Below are positions 1-9,577 of a stretch of 64,000 nucleotides of DNA, one piece after another. Position numbers and translations under genes: made by a program. This DNA comes from Alteraquisediminimonas sediminicola (GTDB taxonomy: Bacteria > Pseudomonadota > Alphaproteobacteria > Sphingomonadales > Sphingomonadaceae): the NCBI RefSeq assembly GCF_019740335.1, contig NZ_JAHXZS010000006.1, forward strand, positions 144,865 through 208,864, in the 5' to 3' direction. Each line of letters opens with the position of its first letter. The stretch's first letter is position 1. The notes under the pieces were generated by a model that saw only the letters and a list, made by a program, of their open reading frames with translations, was not told where the DNA came from and made no database searches.

Positions 1-1281
1 GAGGACGATGGCCTTGACCATTTCGCCCTTGTGATGAAGGTTGAGCGCTTCTTCGCCCGACACGCCCCATGCGATGTCCGACATGTGAACCATGCCGTCC
101 ACATCGCCATCGAGACCGATGAACAGACCGAATTCGGTCGCGTTCTTGACTTCGCCTTCGACTTCCGAGCCGACCGGATGGGCAGCGGCAAAGCCTTCCC
201 ACGGGTTGGTCTGGGCTTGCTTGAGGCCAAGCGAGATACGACGCTTTTCGCTGTCGACTTCGAGGATGATGACATCGACTTCCTGGCTCGTCGAAACGAT
301 CTTGCCCGGATGCACGTTCTTCTTGGTCCAGCTCATTTCCGAGACGTGGACAAGACCTTCGATGCCAGCTTCCAGTTCGACGAAGGCACCATATTCGGTG
401 ATGTTCGTCACGCGACCGGTGAACTTGCCGCCGACCGGATATTTGGCGGCTGCGCCTTCCCACGGATCGCTTTCAAGCTGCTTCATGCCGAGCGAGATGC
501 GCTGCGTGTCGCGGTTGATGCGGATGATCTGCACGCGGACGGTATCGCCGATGTTGATCACTTCGTTCGGGTGCTGGATGCGCTTGTAGCTGAGGTCGGT
601 GACATGCAGCAGGCCGTCGATGCCGCCGAGATCAACGAACGCACCATAATCGGTGATGTTCTTGACGACGCCTTCGATGATCTGGCCTTCCTGCAGGTTC
701 AGCATCAGGCCCGAACGCTGTTCAGCGCGGGTTTCTTCGAGGATCGCACGACGCGAAACGACGATGTTGCCGCGCTTGCGGTCCATCTTCAGGATCTGGA
801 ACGGCTGCGGAATATCCATCAGCGGGGTAACGTCGCGCACCGGACGGATGTCGACCTGGCTGCCCGGCAAGAAGGCCACGGCACCGTTCAGATCGACGGT
901 GAAGCCACCCTTGACGCGGCCAAAGATGACGCCTTCGACGCGCGAAGACTGGGTGAATTCTGCTTCGAGCTTGTCCCAAGCTTCTTCGCGACGCGCACGG
1001 TCGCGGCTCAGCATGGCTTCGCCATGAACGTTTTCAACGCGATCGACATAGACGTCGACCTTGTCGCCAACGGCGATTTCAGCCTTCTGGCCCGGTGCCG
1101 CGAATTCGCGCAGCGCCACGCGACCTTCGGACTTCAGCCCGACGTCGATGATCGCCATGTCGTTTTCGATTGCTGTAACGGTGCCGGTGACGACGCGGCC
1201 TTCAAAGCCGTCATTGCCGCCAAGGGATGCTTCAAGAAGTGCCGCGAAATCATCGCGGGTCGGTTGGACCGAGCTTGCCAT
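1..1281 (-). CDS. rpsA: 30S ribosomal protein S1 (3' end cut by window)
   Basis: Encodes 427 residues of the ribosomal protein that holds mRNA at the 30S platform; the C-terminal part lies beyond position 1. Successive S1 (OB-fold) repeats are visible. The third and later ones carry typical signatures such as ITDYGAFVDLGGIDGLLHV and ITEYGAFVELEAGIEGLVHV. The ATG at 1281-1279 gives the N-terminus MASSVQPTRDDF, which fits alphaproteobacterial S1. It lies downstream of cmk on the same strand, the common cmk-rpsA order, with a leader of about 200 bp that could hold its own promoter. The long plus-strand frame opposite it is a shadow. Confidence 0.97.
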   Translation of the reverse strand, partial: MASSVQPTRDDFAALLEASLGGNDGFEGRVVTGTVTAIENDMAIIDVGLKSEGRVALREFAAPGQKAEIAVGDKVDVYVDRVENVHGEAMLSRDRARREEAWDKLEAEFTQSSRVEGVIFGRVKGGFTVDLNGAVAFLPGSQVDIRPVRDVTPLMDIPQPFQILKMDRKRGNIVVSRRAILEETRAEQRSGLMLNLQEGQIIEGVVKNITDYGAFVDLGGIDGLLHVTDLSYKRIQHPNEVINIGDTVRVQIIRINRDTQRISLGMKQLESDPWEGAAAKYPVGGKFTGRVTNITEYGAFVELEAGIEGLVHVSEMSWTKKNVHPGKIVSTSQEVDVIILEVDSEKRRISLGLKQAQTNPWEGFAAAHPVGSEVEGEVKNATEFGLFIGLDGDVDGMVHMSDIAWGVSGEEALNLHHKGEMVKAIVL

Positions 1282-1481
1282 AGGATCAAATGTTCCTGTC
1301 TGTCAGTTTTCCGGCCATTCGGTTGGTTCCGAAGGTCTTTTGGCCGAAGTGCCGCAACGGCCCCATGCCGGTACGGCATCCATTGGACGTTCGAGATCAT
1401 GGACGTCCGAAAATACGAAAAGGCGTACAGACACATCCGACCAGAAATTGGCGGGGTCTATACGCCGAAGCGGGGACGGCG

Positions 1482-3915
<2,434 letters not shown>

Positions 3916-3928
3916 TCCCTTGCGATTC

Positions 3929-3955
3929 GGCGCGGCCTTACTTATAGGCCGCGCC
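3929..3955 (+). terminator. Hairpin after the TIGR02300 gene
   Basis: Perfect 10-bp inverted repeat (GGCGCGGCCT / AGGCCGCGCC) with a 7-nt loop, 13 nt after the stop codon. No T-run follows, so it may act as a weak or factor-assisted terminator or as an RNA 3' stabiliser ahead of the tRNA gene. Confidence 0.55.
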
Positions 3956-3995
3956 AAGCCATTGCGGTGTCACGCATCGCTGGCTGAATGGTGAC

Positions 3996-4071
3996 GGGGC
4001 CTTAGCTCAGCTGGGAGAGCGCTACACTGGCAGTGTAGAGGTCAGCGGTTCGATCCCGCTAGGCTCCACCA
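3996..4071 (+). tRNA. tRNA-Ala (anticodon GGC)
   Basis: 76-nt cloverleaf with the CCA end encoded. The acceptor GGGGCCT pairs with AGGCTCC and contains the G3-U70 wobble that identifies alanine tRNAs. The D-arm is TTAGCTCAGCTGGGAGAG. The anticodon stem CTACA/TGTAG encloses CTGGCAG, giving GGC, and the T-loop GGTTCGATCCC is standard. A hairpin with a T-run follows at 4104-4135. Confidence 0.97.
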
Positions 4072-4103
4072 TTTCATTACCGCAGGTTTTTGGGGCTTGG
4101 CTT

Positions 4104-4135
4104 CACTTTTGCAGAAAAGTGGCCGGGCCTTTTTT
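4104..4135 (+). terminator. Rho-independent terminator of tRNA-Ala
   Basis: Stem CACTTTT/AAAAGTG around a GCAG loop, then GGCCGGGCC and a run of six T (4130-4135). It lies 33 nt past the tRNA end. Confidence 0.6.
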
Positions 4136-4167
4136 CGTTTATGGGCAGGTGCTTATGATGCAGGGCT

Positions 4168-4818
4168 TTACCAGCGGATAAGCGCGGGGATGATGAAGCG
4201 ACCGATCAGCCCTGAAATCAGGATCGGGACGCTGTGCCAGATGCCGATATGAAAGATATTATCGAGCGGGCAACTGATGCCATAAGCGCATACCCCGATG
4301 GCGCCCGCCGCAATGCCGACAAGCAGGCTTGCGCGTTCGGGTGATACCGGGGCGCCACGGCGCAAGCGGTTGGTCAGGGCGGTGGCCATCAACAGGCCAA
4401 AACCCGTCCCATAAGCAACGCAATAAAAATCATGTTCAGGAGCAAGGATCGGGGGATCGTCTCGGCGATGAATGGTGGCCATGATCATGGCCGAAAATGG
4501 CAACAGGCCCGCCATGGCGGTCGCCCATTTCCAGCCGTCATGCCGATTTCCGACCTGCGGGCCAGACATCATCACGACGCTGCTACCTGCTGCCAGCGAG
4601 AGAATCAAAAATAGCCCATTGGCGATCAGGAACATCGGTGGAAACGCGCCTGCCAATAGATCTTCCCGAATGTCCAGCCACAAGGCAGAGAGCGCAAAGC
4701 TCGCCAGCGCCGCCAGCATCATCTGGATCATCCCGCCACGGATGCGGAGCGCGCGGACAGGGCGCAACCGTTCGACCAAATCATAAATCAGATGGTCAAT
4801 TTCCCGAACCATATTCAC
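4168..4818 (-). CDS. nrsF: NrsF-type transmembrane anti-sigma factor (DUF1109)
   Basis: 216 residues, with about six hydrophobic segments starting near residues 30, 62, 100, 133, 163 and 195. It matches the DUF1109/NrsF family, inner-membrane proteins that hold sigma-F inactive and respond to metal or redox stress. Cys133 (FYCVAYG) and Cys183 (ISCPLD) fall close to the two cysteines reported as important in Caulobacter NrsF; Cys177 is extra. The GTG start at 4818 overlaps the sigF stop (GTGA), indicating coupling; ATG 4812 is an alternative. It is last in the bufA1-doxX-sigF-nrsF operon. Pairing with the sigma gene makes the call firm. Confidence 0.9.
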   Translation of the reverse strand: MNMVREIDHLIYDLVERLRPVRALRIRGGMIQMMLAALASFALSALWLDIREDLLAGAFPPMFLIANGLFLILSLAAGSSVVMMSGPQVGNRHDGWKWATAMAGLLPFSAMIMATIHRRDDPPILAPEHDFYCVAYGTGFGLLMATALTNRLRRGAPVSPERASLLVGIAAGAIGVCAYGISCPLDNIFHIGIWHSVPILISGLIGRFIIPALIRW

Positions 4819-5348
4819 TGTGCTTTCTCGACCATTGAGGCCAATTTCTTTAATCCTCGATGGATGTTGACCTTGATCAGCGGCTCGCTCTGGCCGCAGG
4901 ATTGTGCGGCTTCGGCGATGCTGCGGCCTTCGATCTTCACCATCTCTATCGCGCGCGCTTGTGCCGGGGACAAATGGGCGAACAGCCGTTCCAGACTGAT
5001 CCGCGCGACGATTTCATCCTCATCCCCCTCCCCATGATCGGGGACGTCATCCGCCAGCGCCTGTTCTTCGCGGCGATAGACATGGCGGAGATGGTCGATC
5101 CAGCGATAACGCGCGATGGCCGCCAGCCATGGCAAAAAAGGGCGGTCAGGATCATAGCTCGCCAATTTGCGATGGAGTGACAGCAATGTATCCTGCACCA
5201 GATCGTCAAGTTGATTCGCCAGCACGCGGCGGCCGAAATATCGGCGCAACCAATGGGCGCATTCCTTCAGCAATGTCCGATAGGCCAGCCTGTCACCCCC
5301 TTGGGCGTTGGCCATCAGGCGGGACAGGCTGGCCTCATCGGCGATCAT
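4815..5348 (-). CDS. sigF: ECF sigma factor, SigF type
   Basis: 177 residues. Region 2 is visible (LDDLVQDTLLSLHRKLASYD, then PWLAAIARYRWIDHLR), as is region 4 (LSPAQARAIEMVKIEGRSIAEAA with SEPLIKVNIHRGLKKL). ATG 5348 is preferred because it overlaps the doxX stop (TCAT on the plus strand, 5345-5348) and begins MIADEASLSRLM; upstream codons read into a Cys/Arg-rich stretch. With NrsF downstream and DUF2282/DoxX upstream, this is the sigma-F regulon arrangement known from Caulobacter, where it responds to copper, chromate and cadmium. Two exact sigma-F promoters occur in this locus, so the operon should be autoregulated. Confidence 0.93.
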   Translation of the reverse strand: MIADEASLSRLMANAQGGDRLAYRTLLKECAHWLRRYFGRRVLANQLDDLVQDTLLSLHRKLASYDPDRPFLPWLAAIARYRWIDHLRHVYRREEQALADDVPDHGEGDEDEIVARISLERLFAHLSPAQARAIEMVKIEGRSIAEAAQSCGQSEPLIKVNIHRGLKKLASMVEKAQ

Positions 5349-5803
5349 GCAAGCCACTTTCTTGCGATGAGCGCGTCTGCTGAAAATAGCCCGCCACCCC
5401 GGACAACCAAGGTCAGCGCGAGCGCAGCCCACAGCGAATGCACCGGCCACCACGCATCGGGATAGACGAAGATCTGGATCATCAGTGTCATGCCCAACAG
5501 GCCGAGTGCCGACAGGCGCGTTGCCAATCCCAGCACCAACAGGATCGGGAACAGATGTTCCGCCGTTGTCGCCGCCAAGGTGGCGAATGCTGTGGGCAGG
5601 GGGATGCCGCTATATTCTTCGGCAAAAAGGAAGCGGGTGTTTTCGCTGATCGTCAGCCAGCTTCCCTCTTCGATCTTGGCGCGGCCAGAGCGCCAGAATA
5701 CCCCCGCCAGCGCCAAGCGGACGAGCAGCATGACGCCGCCCTCGACCATCTTGCCAGACAGCACGCACAAGACCTGTCGCCACAGGTGCGTCAAGGCACG
5801 CAC
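5345..5803 (-). CDS. DoxX family membrane protein of the bufferin operon
   Basis: 152 residues with four predicted membrane helices (around residues 25-40, 68-95, 97-115 and 122-140), typical of the DoxX/DoxD family. DoxX members are regular partners of DUF2282/DUF692/DUF2063 loci (gigD in Legionella-type clusters), probably serving a periplasmic redox step; this role is inferred. The GTG start at 5803 lies three bases after the bufA1 stop, and the stop overlaps the sigF start, so the four minus-strand genes are tightly packed. Confidence 0.88.
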   Translation of the reverse strand: MRALTHLWRQVLCVLSGKMVEGGVMLLVRLALAGVFWRSGRAKIEEGSWLTISENTRFLFAEEYSGIPLPTAFATLAATTAEHLFPILLVLGLATRLSALGLLGMTLMIQIFVYPDAWWPVHSLWAALALTLVVRGGGLFSADALIARKWLA

Positions 5804-5806
5804 CGG

Positions 5807-6094
5807 TCAGGCCTTTTTGGGTGTCAGAGATCCATTGCCCTTGGGCGTCTTGGTCTTGAGGCAAGACCCTGCCTTGACGAGCTTCCACGCATTGCCCTGA
5901 TAGTCGGTGGTGGAGGTACCGGCACAGCTGGTGCCCGGACCTGCGGCGCAGTCATTCTTGCCGGCCTTGGCAATGCCATAGCATTTTTCGGTCGCCTTTT
6001 TGGCTGGACCGGCATCGGCAGCCTGTGCCACGCCAGCGGAAATCGACGCAACCAGTGCCGCAGCACATAGAGATTTTACGGAAGGGCTAAACAT
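5807..6094 (-). CDS. bufA1: Bufferin precursor, BufA1 type (DUF2282)
   Basis: 95 residues. Signal peptide [20 protein letters not shown] ending AQA/AD near residue 26. The mature part has four cysteines (38, 49, 57, 78) in the DUF2282 pattern [14 protein letters not shown]...TSCAGTS...W..VKAGSC. Characterised bufferins are secreted copper-buffering RiPPs whose cysteines are partly turned into 5-thiooxazoles by a DUF692 MNIO enzyme; that this protein is modified is inferred from the neighbours. ATG 6094 has GGAG eight bases upstream. An exact sigma-F promoter (6183-6158, reverse) precedes it. It is the first gene of the operon with doxX, sigF and nrsF. Confidence 0.9.
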   Translation of the reverse strand: MFSPSVKSLCAAALVASISAGVAQAADAGPAKKATEKCYGIAKAGKNDCAAGPGTSCAGTSTTDYQGNAWKLVKAGSCLKTKTPKGNGSLTPKKA

Positions 6095-6157
6095 CAAACA
6101 AACTCCAACGCCAAGCTACTGATACAAAGGAACCCCCTTGCAGGGATTCTGCTATAA

Positions 6158-6183
6158 TTCGGTCACCATAACGGACTGGTTAC
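6158..6183 (-). promoter_or_regulatory. Sigma-F promoter of the bufA1-doxX-sigF-nrsF operon
   Basis: Read on the minus strand: GTAACC (6183-6178), a 16-base spacer, then CGAA (6161-6158). This equals the Caulobacter sigma-F consensus GTAACC-N16-CGAA with no mismatch. The start codon lies about 63 bases further on. Confidence 0.85.
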
Positions 6184-6245
6184 AGGTCGCTATCAGTAAA
6201 TTTCCAACAGATAGGTTGCGATCAGATAAATTTTTTATCGGCGTT

Positions 6246-6271
6246 GTAACCGGCGGTGCGGATGCCGCGAA
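6246..6271 (+). promoter_or_regulatory. Sigma-F promoter of the bufA2-bufB-bufC operon
   Basis: GTAACC (6246-6251), a 16-base spacer and CGAA (6268-6271): again an exact match to the sigma-F consensus. The bufA2 start is 49 bases downstream of the -10 element. The -35 elements of the two opposed promoters are 62 bp apart. Confidence 0.85.
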
Positions 6272-6320
6272 TGAGGCAATGCCACTTTCGGCACATATCA
6301 TTTCATTCGGAGACCCACTC

Positions 6321-6611
6321 ATGTCCACTCTCGCGAAAAGCATGGGCCTTGCCTCGGCTGCAGCCCTGTTCGCCATGTCCGCTATTGCTGCGGCGAATCC
6401 TGCGCATGCACCGGAAGGCAGCACGGGCAAGTTCCTGTCTGCTGACGACGCCGCGCATTGCTATGGCGTCAATAGCTGCAAGGGTAGCGCAGATTGCAAG
6501 ACCACCACGCATGAATGCAAGGGCATGAATGCGTGCAAGGGTCATGGCTTCAAGGCGCTGACCGCTGGCCAGTGCCTCGCCAAGGGTGGCACCATTGGCG
6601 ATCTTGGCTGA
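6321..6611 (+). CDS. bufA2: Bufferin precursor, BufA2-like Cys-rich protein
   Basis: 96 residues. The signal peptide MSTLAKSMGLASAAALFAMS ends near AHA (residue 30). The mature region has six cysteines (47, 53, 59, 66, 72, 85) in a repeated pattern: HCYGVNSCKG, DCKTTTHECKG, NACKGHGF. The CKG/NxCKGxG repeats are the substrate type of DUF692 enzymes in the second bufferin subfamily. ATG 6321 follows CGGAGA with normal spacing; longer in-frame starts from 6138 would run through the promoter and spoil the signal peptide. A 13-bp hairpin separates it from bufB, as expected if precursor mRNA is made in excess. Modification is inferred. Confidence 0.9.
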   Translation: MSTLAKSMGLASAAALFAMSAIAAANPAHAPEGSTGKFLSADDAAHCYGVNSCKGSADCKTTTHECKGMNACKGHGFKALTAGQCLAKGGTIGDLG

Positions 6612-6629
6612 TTGATTTCGGCTTGATCT

Positions 6630-6661
6630 TGGCCCGGCTGCGCTCCCCCGCAGCCGGGCCA
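6630..6661 (+). promoter_or_regulatory. Strong hairpin between bufA2 and bufB
   Basis: TGGCCCGGCTGCG pairs with CGCAGCCGGGCCA (13 bp, 6-nt loop). No T-run follows, so it is more likely a partial terminator or processing/stability element than a full stop. It would raise precursor over enzyme levels, a frequent arrangement in RiPP operons. Confidence 0.6.
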
Positions 6662-6696
6662 TCATGTAAAAAGACTCATTTTCAGGAGCGTGGCGG

Positions 6697-7530
6697 ATGT
6701 CGTCTATCCCGAATTTTGTCGGTTTCGGTCTCGGCCTGCGCAAGCAACATTATGCCGATTTCCTGAACCGCGACGTGCCGGTAGATTTCATTGAGATCAT
6801 TTCCGAAAATTATATGGTCGATGGTGGGCGGCCATTGGCGACGCTGGATGCGATCCGGGCGAAATATCCAGTGGTCATGCATGGCGTATCGATGTCAATC
6901 GGATCGGCGCAAGGATTGGACCGCGCCTATTTGCTGCGATTGAAGCAATTGGTGGACCGCGTGTCCCCGTTGTGGGTGTCCGATCATTTATGTTGGACCG
7001 GGGTAGATGGCCATAACAGCCATGATCTGTTGCCAGTGCCTTATACCCAAGAGTCGCTCGACATGGTCTGCGCCAATATCATGCAGGCGCAGGAGATATT
7101 GGGTAGGCCGATGCTGTTCGAGAACCCGTCGAGCTATCTCACTTTCCCTGATGACGTCATGACGGAATGGGAATTCATGGCCGCGATGTGTCGGCGGACC
7201 GGCTGTTATCTGTTGCTTGATATCAATAATGTGTTTGTCAGCGCGACCAATCACGGCTTTTCTGCCGCCGAATATTTGGCGGGCATCCCGGTCGAATATG
7301 TGCGGCAGGTGCATCTGGCGGGCCATACGCAGGGCGAGATCCTGATCGACACGCATGACCAGCCGGTGTGCGATGCGGTCTGGGATCTTTATGCGCAAGG
7401 CTGCGCGCGCTTTACGCAGGTCGCCACCATGATCGAGCGCGATGACGATATTCCACCGCTTGACGATTTGCTGGCGGAACTGGCGCTGGCCCGCAATTGG
7501 GCCGCGCATGCCGGGAAGGTGGCGGCATGA
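6697..7530 (+). CDS. bufB: MNIO-family RiPP maturase BufB (DUF692)
   Basis: 277 residues, a TIM-barrel multinuclear non-heme iron oxygenase. Candidate iron ligands are visible in order: His62 (VMHGVSMSIG), His97 (SDHLCW), Glu142 (LFENPS), Asp175 (LLDINN), His206 and His210 (QVHLAGH), Asp218/His220 (IDTHD) and Glu247 (MIERDD). The family oxidises precursor cysteines; in characterised bufferins it forms 5-thiooxazoles. ATG 6697 is preceded by AGGAG. The end overlaps bufC by four bases (ATGA). Which of the two local precursors it modifies cannot be told, but there is only one such enzyme in the locus, so possibly both. Confidence 0.94.
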   Translation: MSSIPNFVGFGLGLRKQHYADFLNRDVPVDFIEIISENYMVDGGRPLATLDAIRAKYPVVMHGVSMSIGSAQGLDRAYLLRLKQLVDRVSPLWVSDHLCWTGVDGHNSHDLLPVPYTQESLDMVCANIMQAQEILGRPMLFENPSSYLTFPDDVMTEWEFMAAMCRRTGCYLLLDINNVFVSATNHGFSAAEYLAGIPVEYVRQVHLAGHTQGEILIDTHDQPVCDAVWDLYAQGCARFTQVATMIERDDDIPPLDDLLAELALARNWAAHAGKVAA

Positions 7531-8291
7531 GCCTGCTGACCCTTCAGCGTGATCTGCTGGCGCAATTGCTGTCGGATGATGTACCGTTGCGGCCCGAATG
7601 GGATGCGCGATTGGACAAAGGTCTTGCGGTCTATCGCAACGCCTATCGTGCGCGTTTGGTCGCGTGTCTGCGTGAAATGTTCGACAAGAGCTGGTCATGG
7701 ATTGGCGATGAGAGTTTCGATGCCGCCGCCTGCCATCACCTGATTCTGAATCCGCCGCACAGTTGGACCCTTGACGATATTGGCGAGGGATTCAGCGATA
7801 CATTGGCCAGCCTGTTTCCGAATGATCCAGAGGTGGAAGAATTGGCATGGCTGGAATGGACGATGCAGCGGGCGTTTTGTGCGACGGATGTCCCGGCCAT
7901 CTCAGCGAGTGATTTTCCGGTCCTGACCGCCGATTATGATGAAGGCGATTGGACGGCGATGCGGCTTGCATTCGTGCCGAGCCTGTTTGTGCGGCCCATA
8001 CGCACGGCATGTGGGGAGTTATGGAATGCCATGACTCATGAACAACCGGTGCCGGCCTTGATGTTGGAACAACCGGCATCGCTGATCGTCTGGCGCGAAG
8101 GCATGACGCCATGTTTTCGGGTACTGGCGCATGATGAATCGCTGGCGCTTACGATGATGCAATGTGGAGAGAGCTTTGGTGCATTATGTGAGATGCTGGC
8201 TGGCGATGCCGATCCGCAAGGGGCCATTGCGACCGCTGGCAGCATCTTGGGCCGTTGGATCGCCGAGGGATTGATCGCGGAAATCCAGTGA
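7527..8291 (+). CDS. bufC: Bufferin maturase partner BufC (DUF2063)
   Basis: 254 residues. The N-terminal half is helical (LLTLQRDLLAQLL; GLAVYRNAYRARLVACLREM), the DUF2063 signature with a conserved YRNAYR-type segment. The C-terminal half is an alpha/beta domain likely to present the precursor, by analogy with MbnC and other MNIO partners. The ATG overlaps the bufB stop (7527-7530), so the two subunits are translationally coupled, consistent with a stable BufBC complex. DUF2063 proteins are sometimes annotated as putative DNA-binding; the context argues against that. Confidence 0.9.
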   Translation: MSLLTLQRDLLAQLLSDDVPLRPEWDARLDKGLAVYRNAYRARLVACLREMFDKSWSWIGDESFDAAACHHLILNPPHSWTLDDIGEGFSDTLASLFPNDPEVEELAWLEWTMQRAFCATDVPAISASDFPVLTADYDEGDWTAMRLAFVPSLFVRPIRTACGELWNAMTHEQPVPALMLEQPASLIVWREGMTPCFRVLAHDESLALTMMQCGESFGALCEMLAGDADPQGAIATAGSILGRWIAEGLIAEIQ

Positions 8292-8416
8292 TCGGTTCAT
8301 TCGATAGGTTTATGCGTCTTTGCCGCATTTTGCATGTTTAATTCAGGTGCAATAATGAATCGCTTGCAAGTGAACTAAAAACGCTTAAACTCATAACATT
8401 GTTCAATGTATCGAGT

Positions 8417-8941
8417 ATGCGTAATATGAATATGATGAACGTTATGGCCGCCCCGCGGTCTGTGCACGAATATGTCAGGGAACTGGCAACCCGCCTCAAA
8501 TCAGCTGTGAATGTCAGGGACGGGGTCATCGACTTTCGGGAATGCCTGAATGTCGCTGTCGAAATCGAACGACTCCCTGCATTGCTGGAGCCCGGTGTTC
8601 GGGAACAGGAAACAACGGATTTCAATCCGCTGATGCTGGGCACTTTGCTGGGTATCAAACAAATCTCGGCGGCGCGCATATTGGCGTGCCTGCTCAATCA
8701 TCCGGATATGGTCCATAGTCAGGAAAGCCTGTCGGCCCGTTTCGGATTCTCTTCACGCAGCGTGGTCGTCTATATGTCCCATTTGCGGTCGGCGCTGGAA
8801 CAATTTAGCATGCGCCATTTCGTTCATGCCATCTACAAATCGGGCTATTATGTCAGCGCCGCGGATGTGGAGGTCATGCGGGCCTTCATCACCTCGGCGC
8901 AGGCATCGGCACCGGAATCCTTGCACGCCGTCGCTAATTAA
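8417..8941 (+). CDS. Winged-helix (OmpR-type effector domain) protein
   Basis: 174 residues from ATG 8417; other in-frame ATGs at 8426-8445 are possible and the ribosome site is weak. The C-terminal 80 residues resemble the OmpR/PhoB effector domain: an ARILACLLNHPDMVHSQESL helix region, SVVVYMSHLRSALEQF as the recognition part, then the wing IYKSGYYVS. There is no receiver domain; the first 80 residues (SVHEYVRELATRLKSAV...) have no recognised fold. It is probably a small transcription regulator. It stands alone after bufC, with a 125-bp AT-rich leader, and is followed by a hairpin at 8963-9001. Target unknown. Confidence 0.7.
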   Translation: MRNMNMMNVMAAPRSVHEYVRELATRLKSAVNVRDGVIDFRECLNVAVEIERLPALLEPGVREQETTDFNPLMLGTLLGIKQISAARILACLLNHPDMVHSQESLSARFGFSSRSVVVYMSHLRSALEQFSMRHFVHAIYKSGYYVSAADVEVMRAFITSAQASAPESLHAVAN

Positions 8942-8962
8942 GCCGCCGGGTCTGTTTCTCTG

Positions 8963-9001
8963 CCCTGAGGGCGTATCCAATTCAAAGGATGTCCCTCAGG
9001 G
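8963..9001 (+). repeat. Inverted repeat with nested stem
   Basis: CCCTGAGGG (8963-8971) is the exact reverse complement of CCCTCAGGG (8993-9001). Inside, ATCC (8975-8978) pairs with GGAT (8987-8990). It lies 22 bp after the winged-helix gene. No T-run follows, so it may be a terminator-like stem or an operator. Confidence 0.5.
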
Positions 9002-9513
9002 TCAGCATATATGTGTAATGAAAGCTCAGCACATCATTGCCTATAGGCGATCGGTATGTGCTGCATTAAGTCTGACGCCAACATTACAAAATATTGCAAT
9101 AAAATGGTTTTTTGAAATCCTGACACTATATTTACGCAAGCTGCTTTAGCCGTGGCTGAATGCCGTGACATTGCACCGGTGGAGTCTCTTGTGTCTGGGC
9201 TGTCCCTCAAATTGGTGCATAGCCCTGAAGAGGCGTGAACCGGAAATGGGTGTGCGCCAGTAAGGGGCGCGCCTCCAAATGACATGATCAGTCCGTTAAA
9301 GGCTATTTGAAAAGTTGCGCGCTTCAAAGCGCTATGGGCAATCCGCCGGGTTTCGCGGGACAAATACGGCAATCTGTTTCCAAATTGCCACCAATCCTCG
9401 CCAAAACAAAGCGAGCATTGGGTTACGCAACGCTACAAAGAGCGAAACCCGGCCTGTCGGCGCGGTAGTCTGTCCCACCGCCGCGTGCCGACGCCAACTG
9501 CGATTTTGCTAGC

Positions 9514-9526
9514 ACTACTAAGTAGT
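9514..9526. promoter_or_regulatory. Short palindrome upstream of the LysR gene
   Basis: ACTAC-TAA-GTAGT, a dyad ending 51 bp before the lysR start in an AT-rich stretch. LysR regulators commonly bind T-N11-A dyads near their own promoter; the match is suggestive only. Confidence 0.3.
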
Positions 9527-9577
9527 TATGATAATAACCCAAATTGGAAATTCTTCATCCCAGTATGGTAACAATGT

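Larger units (their letters stand above)
8942..9577. other. 636-bp intergenic stretch without a recognisable gene
   Basis: No frame here shows conserved motifs or a credible ribosome site. It begins with a structured inverted repeat and ends with the lysR promoter region. Part of it (about 9040-9150) is clearly AT-richer than its surroundings. It could hold a small RNA or a decayed gene; nothing further can be supported. Confidence 0.5.

Noticed and set aside
6138..6320. Longer start for bufA2 at 6138
   Set aside because: It would translate through the sigma-F promoter and hide the signal peptide; ATG 6321 has a proper ribosome site.
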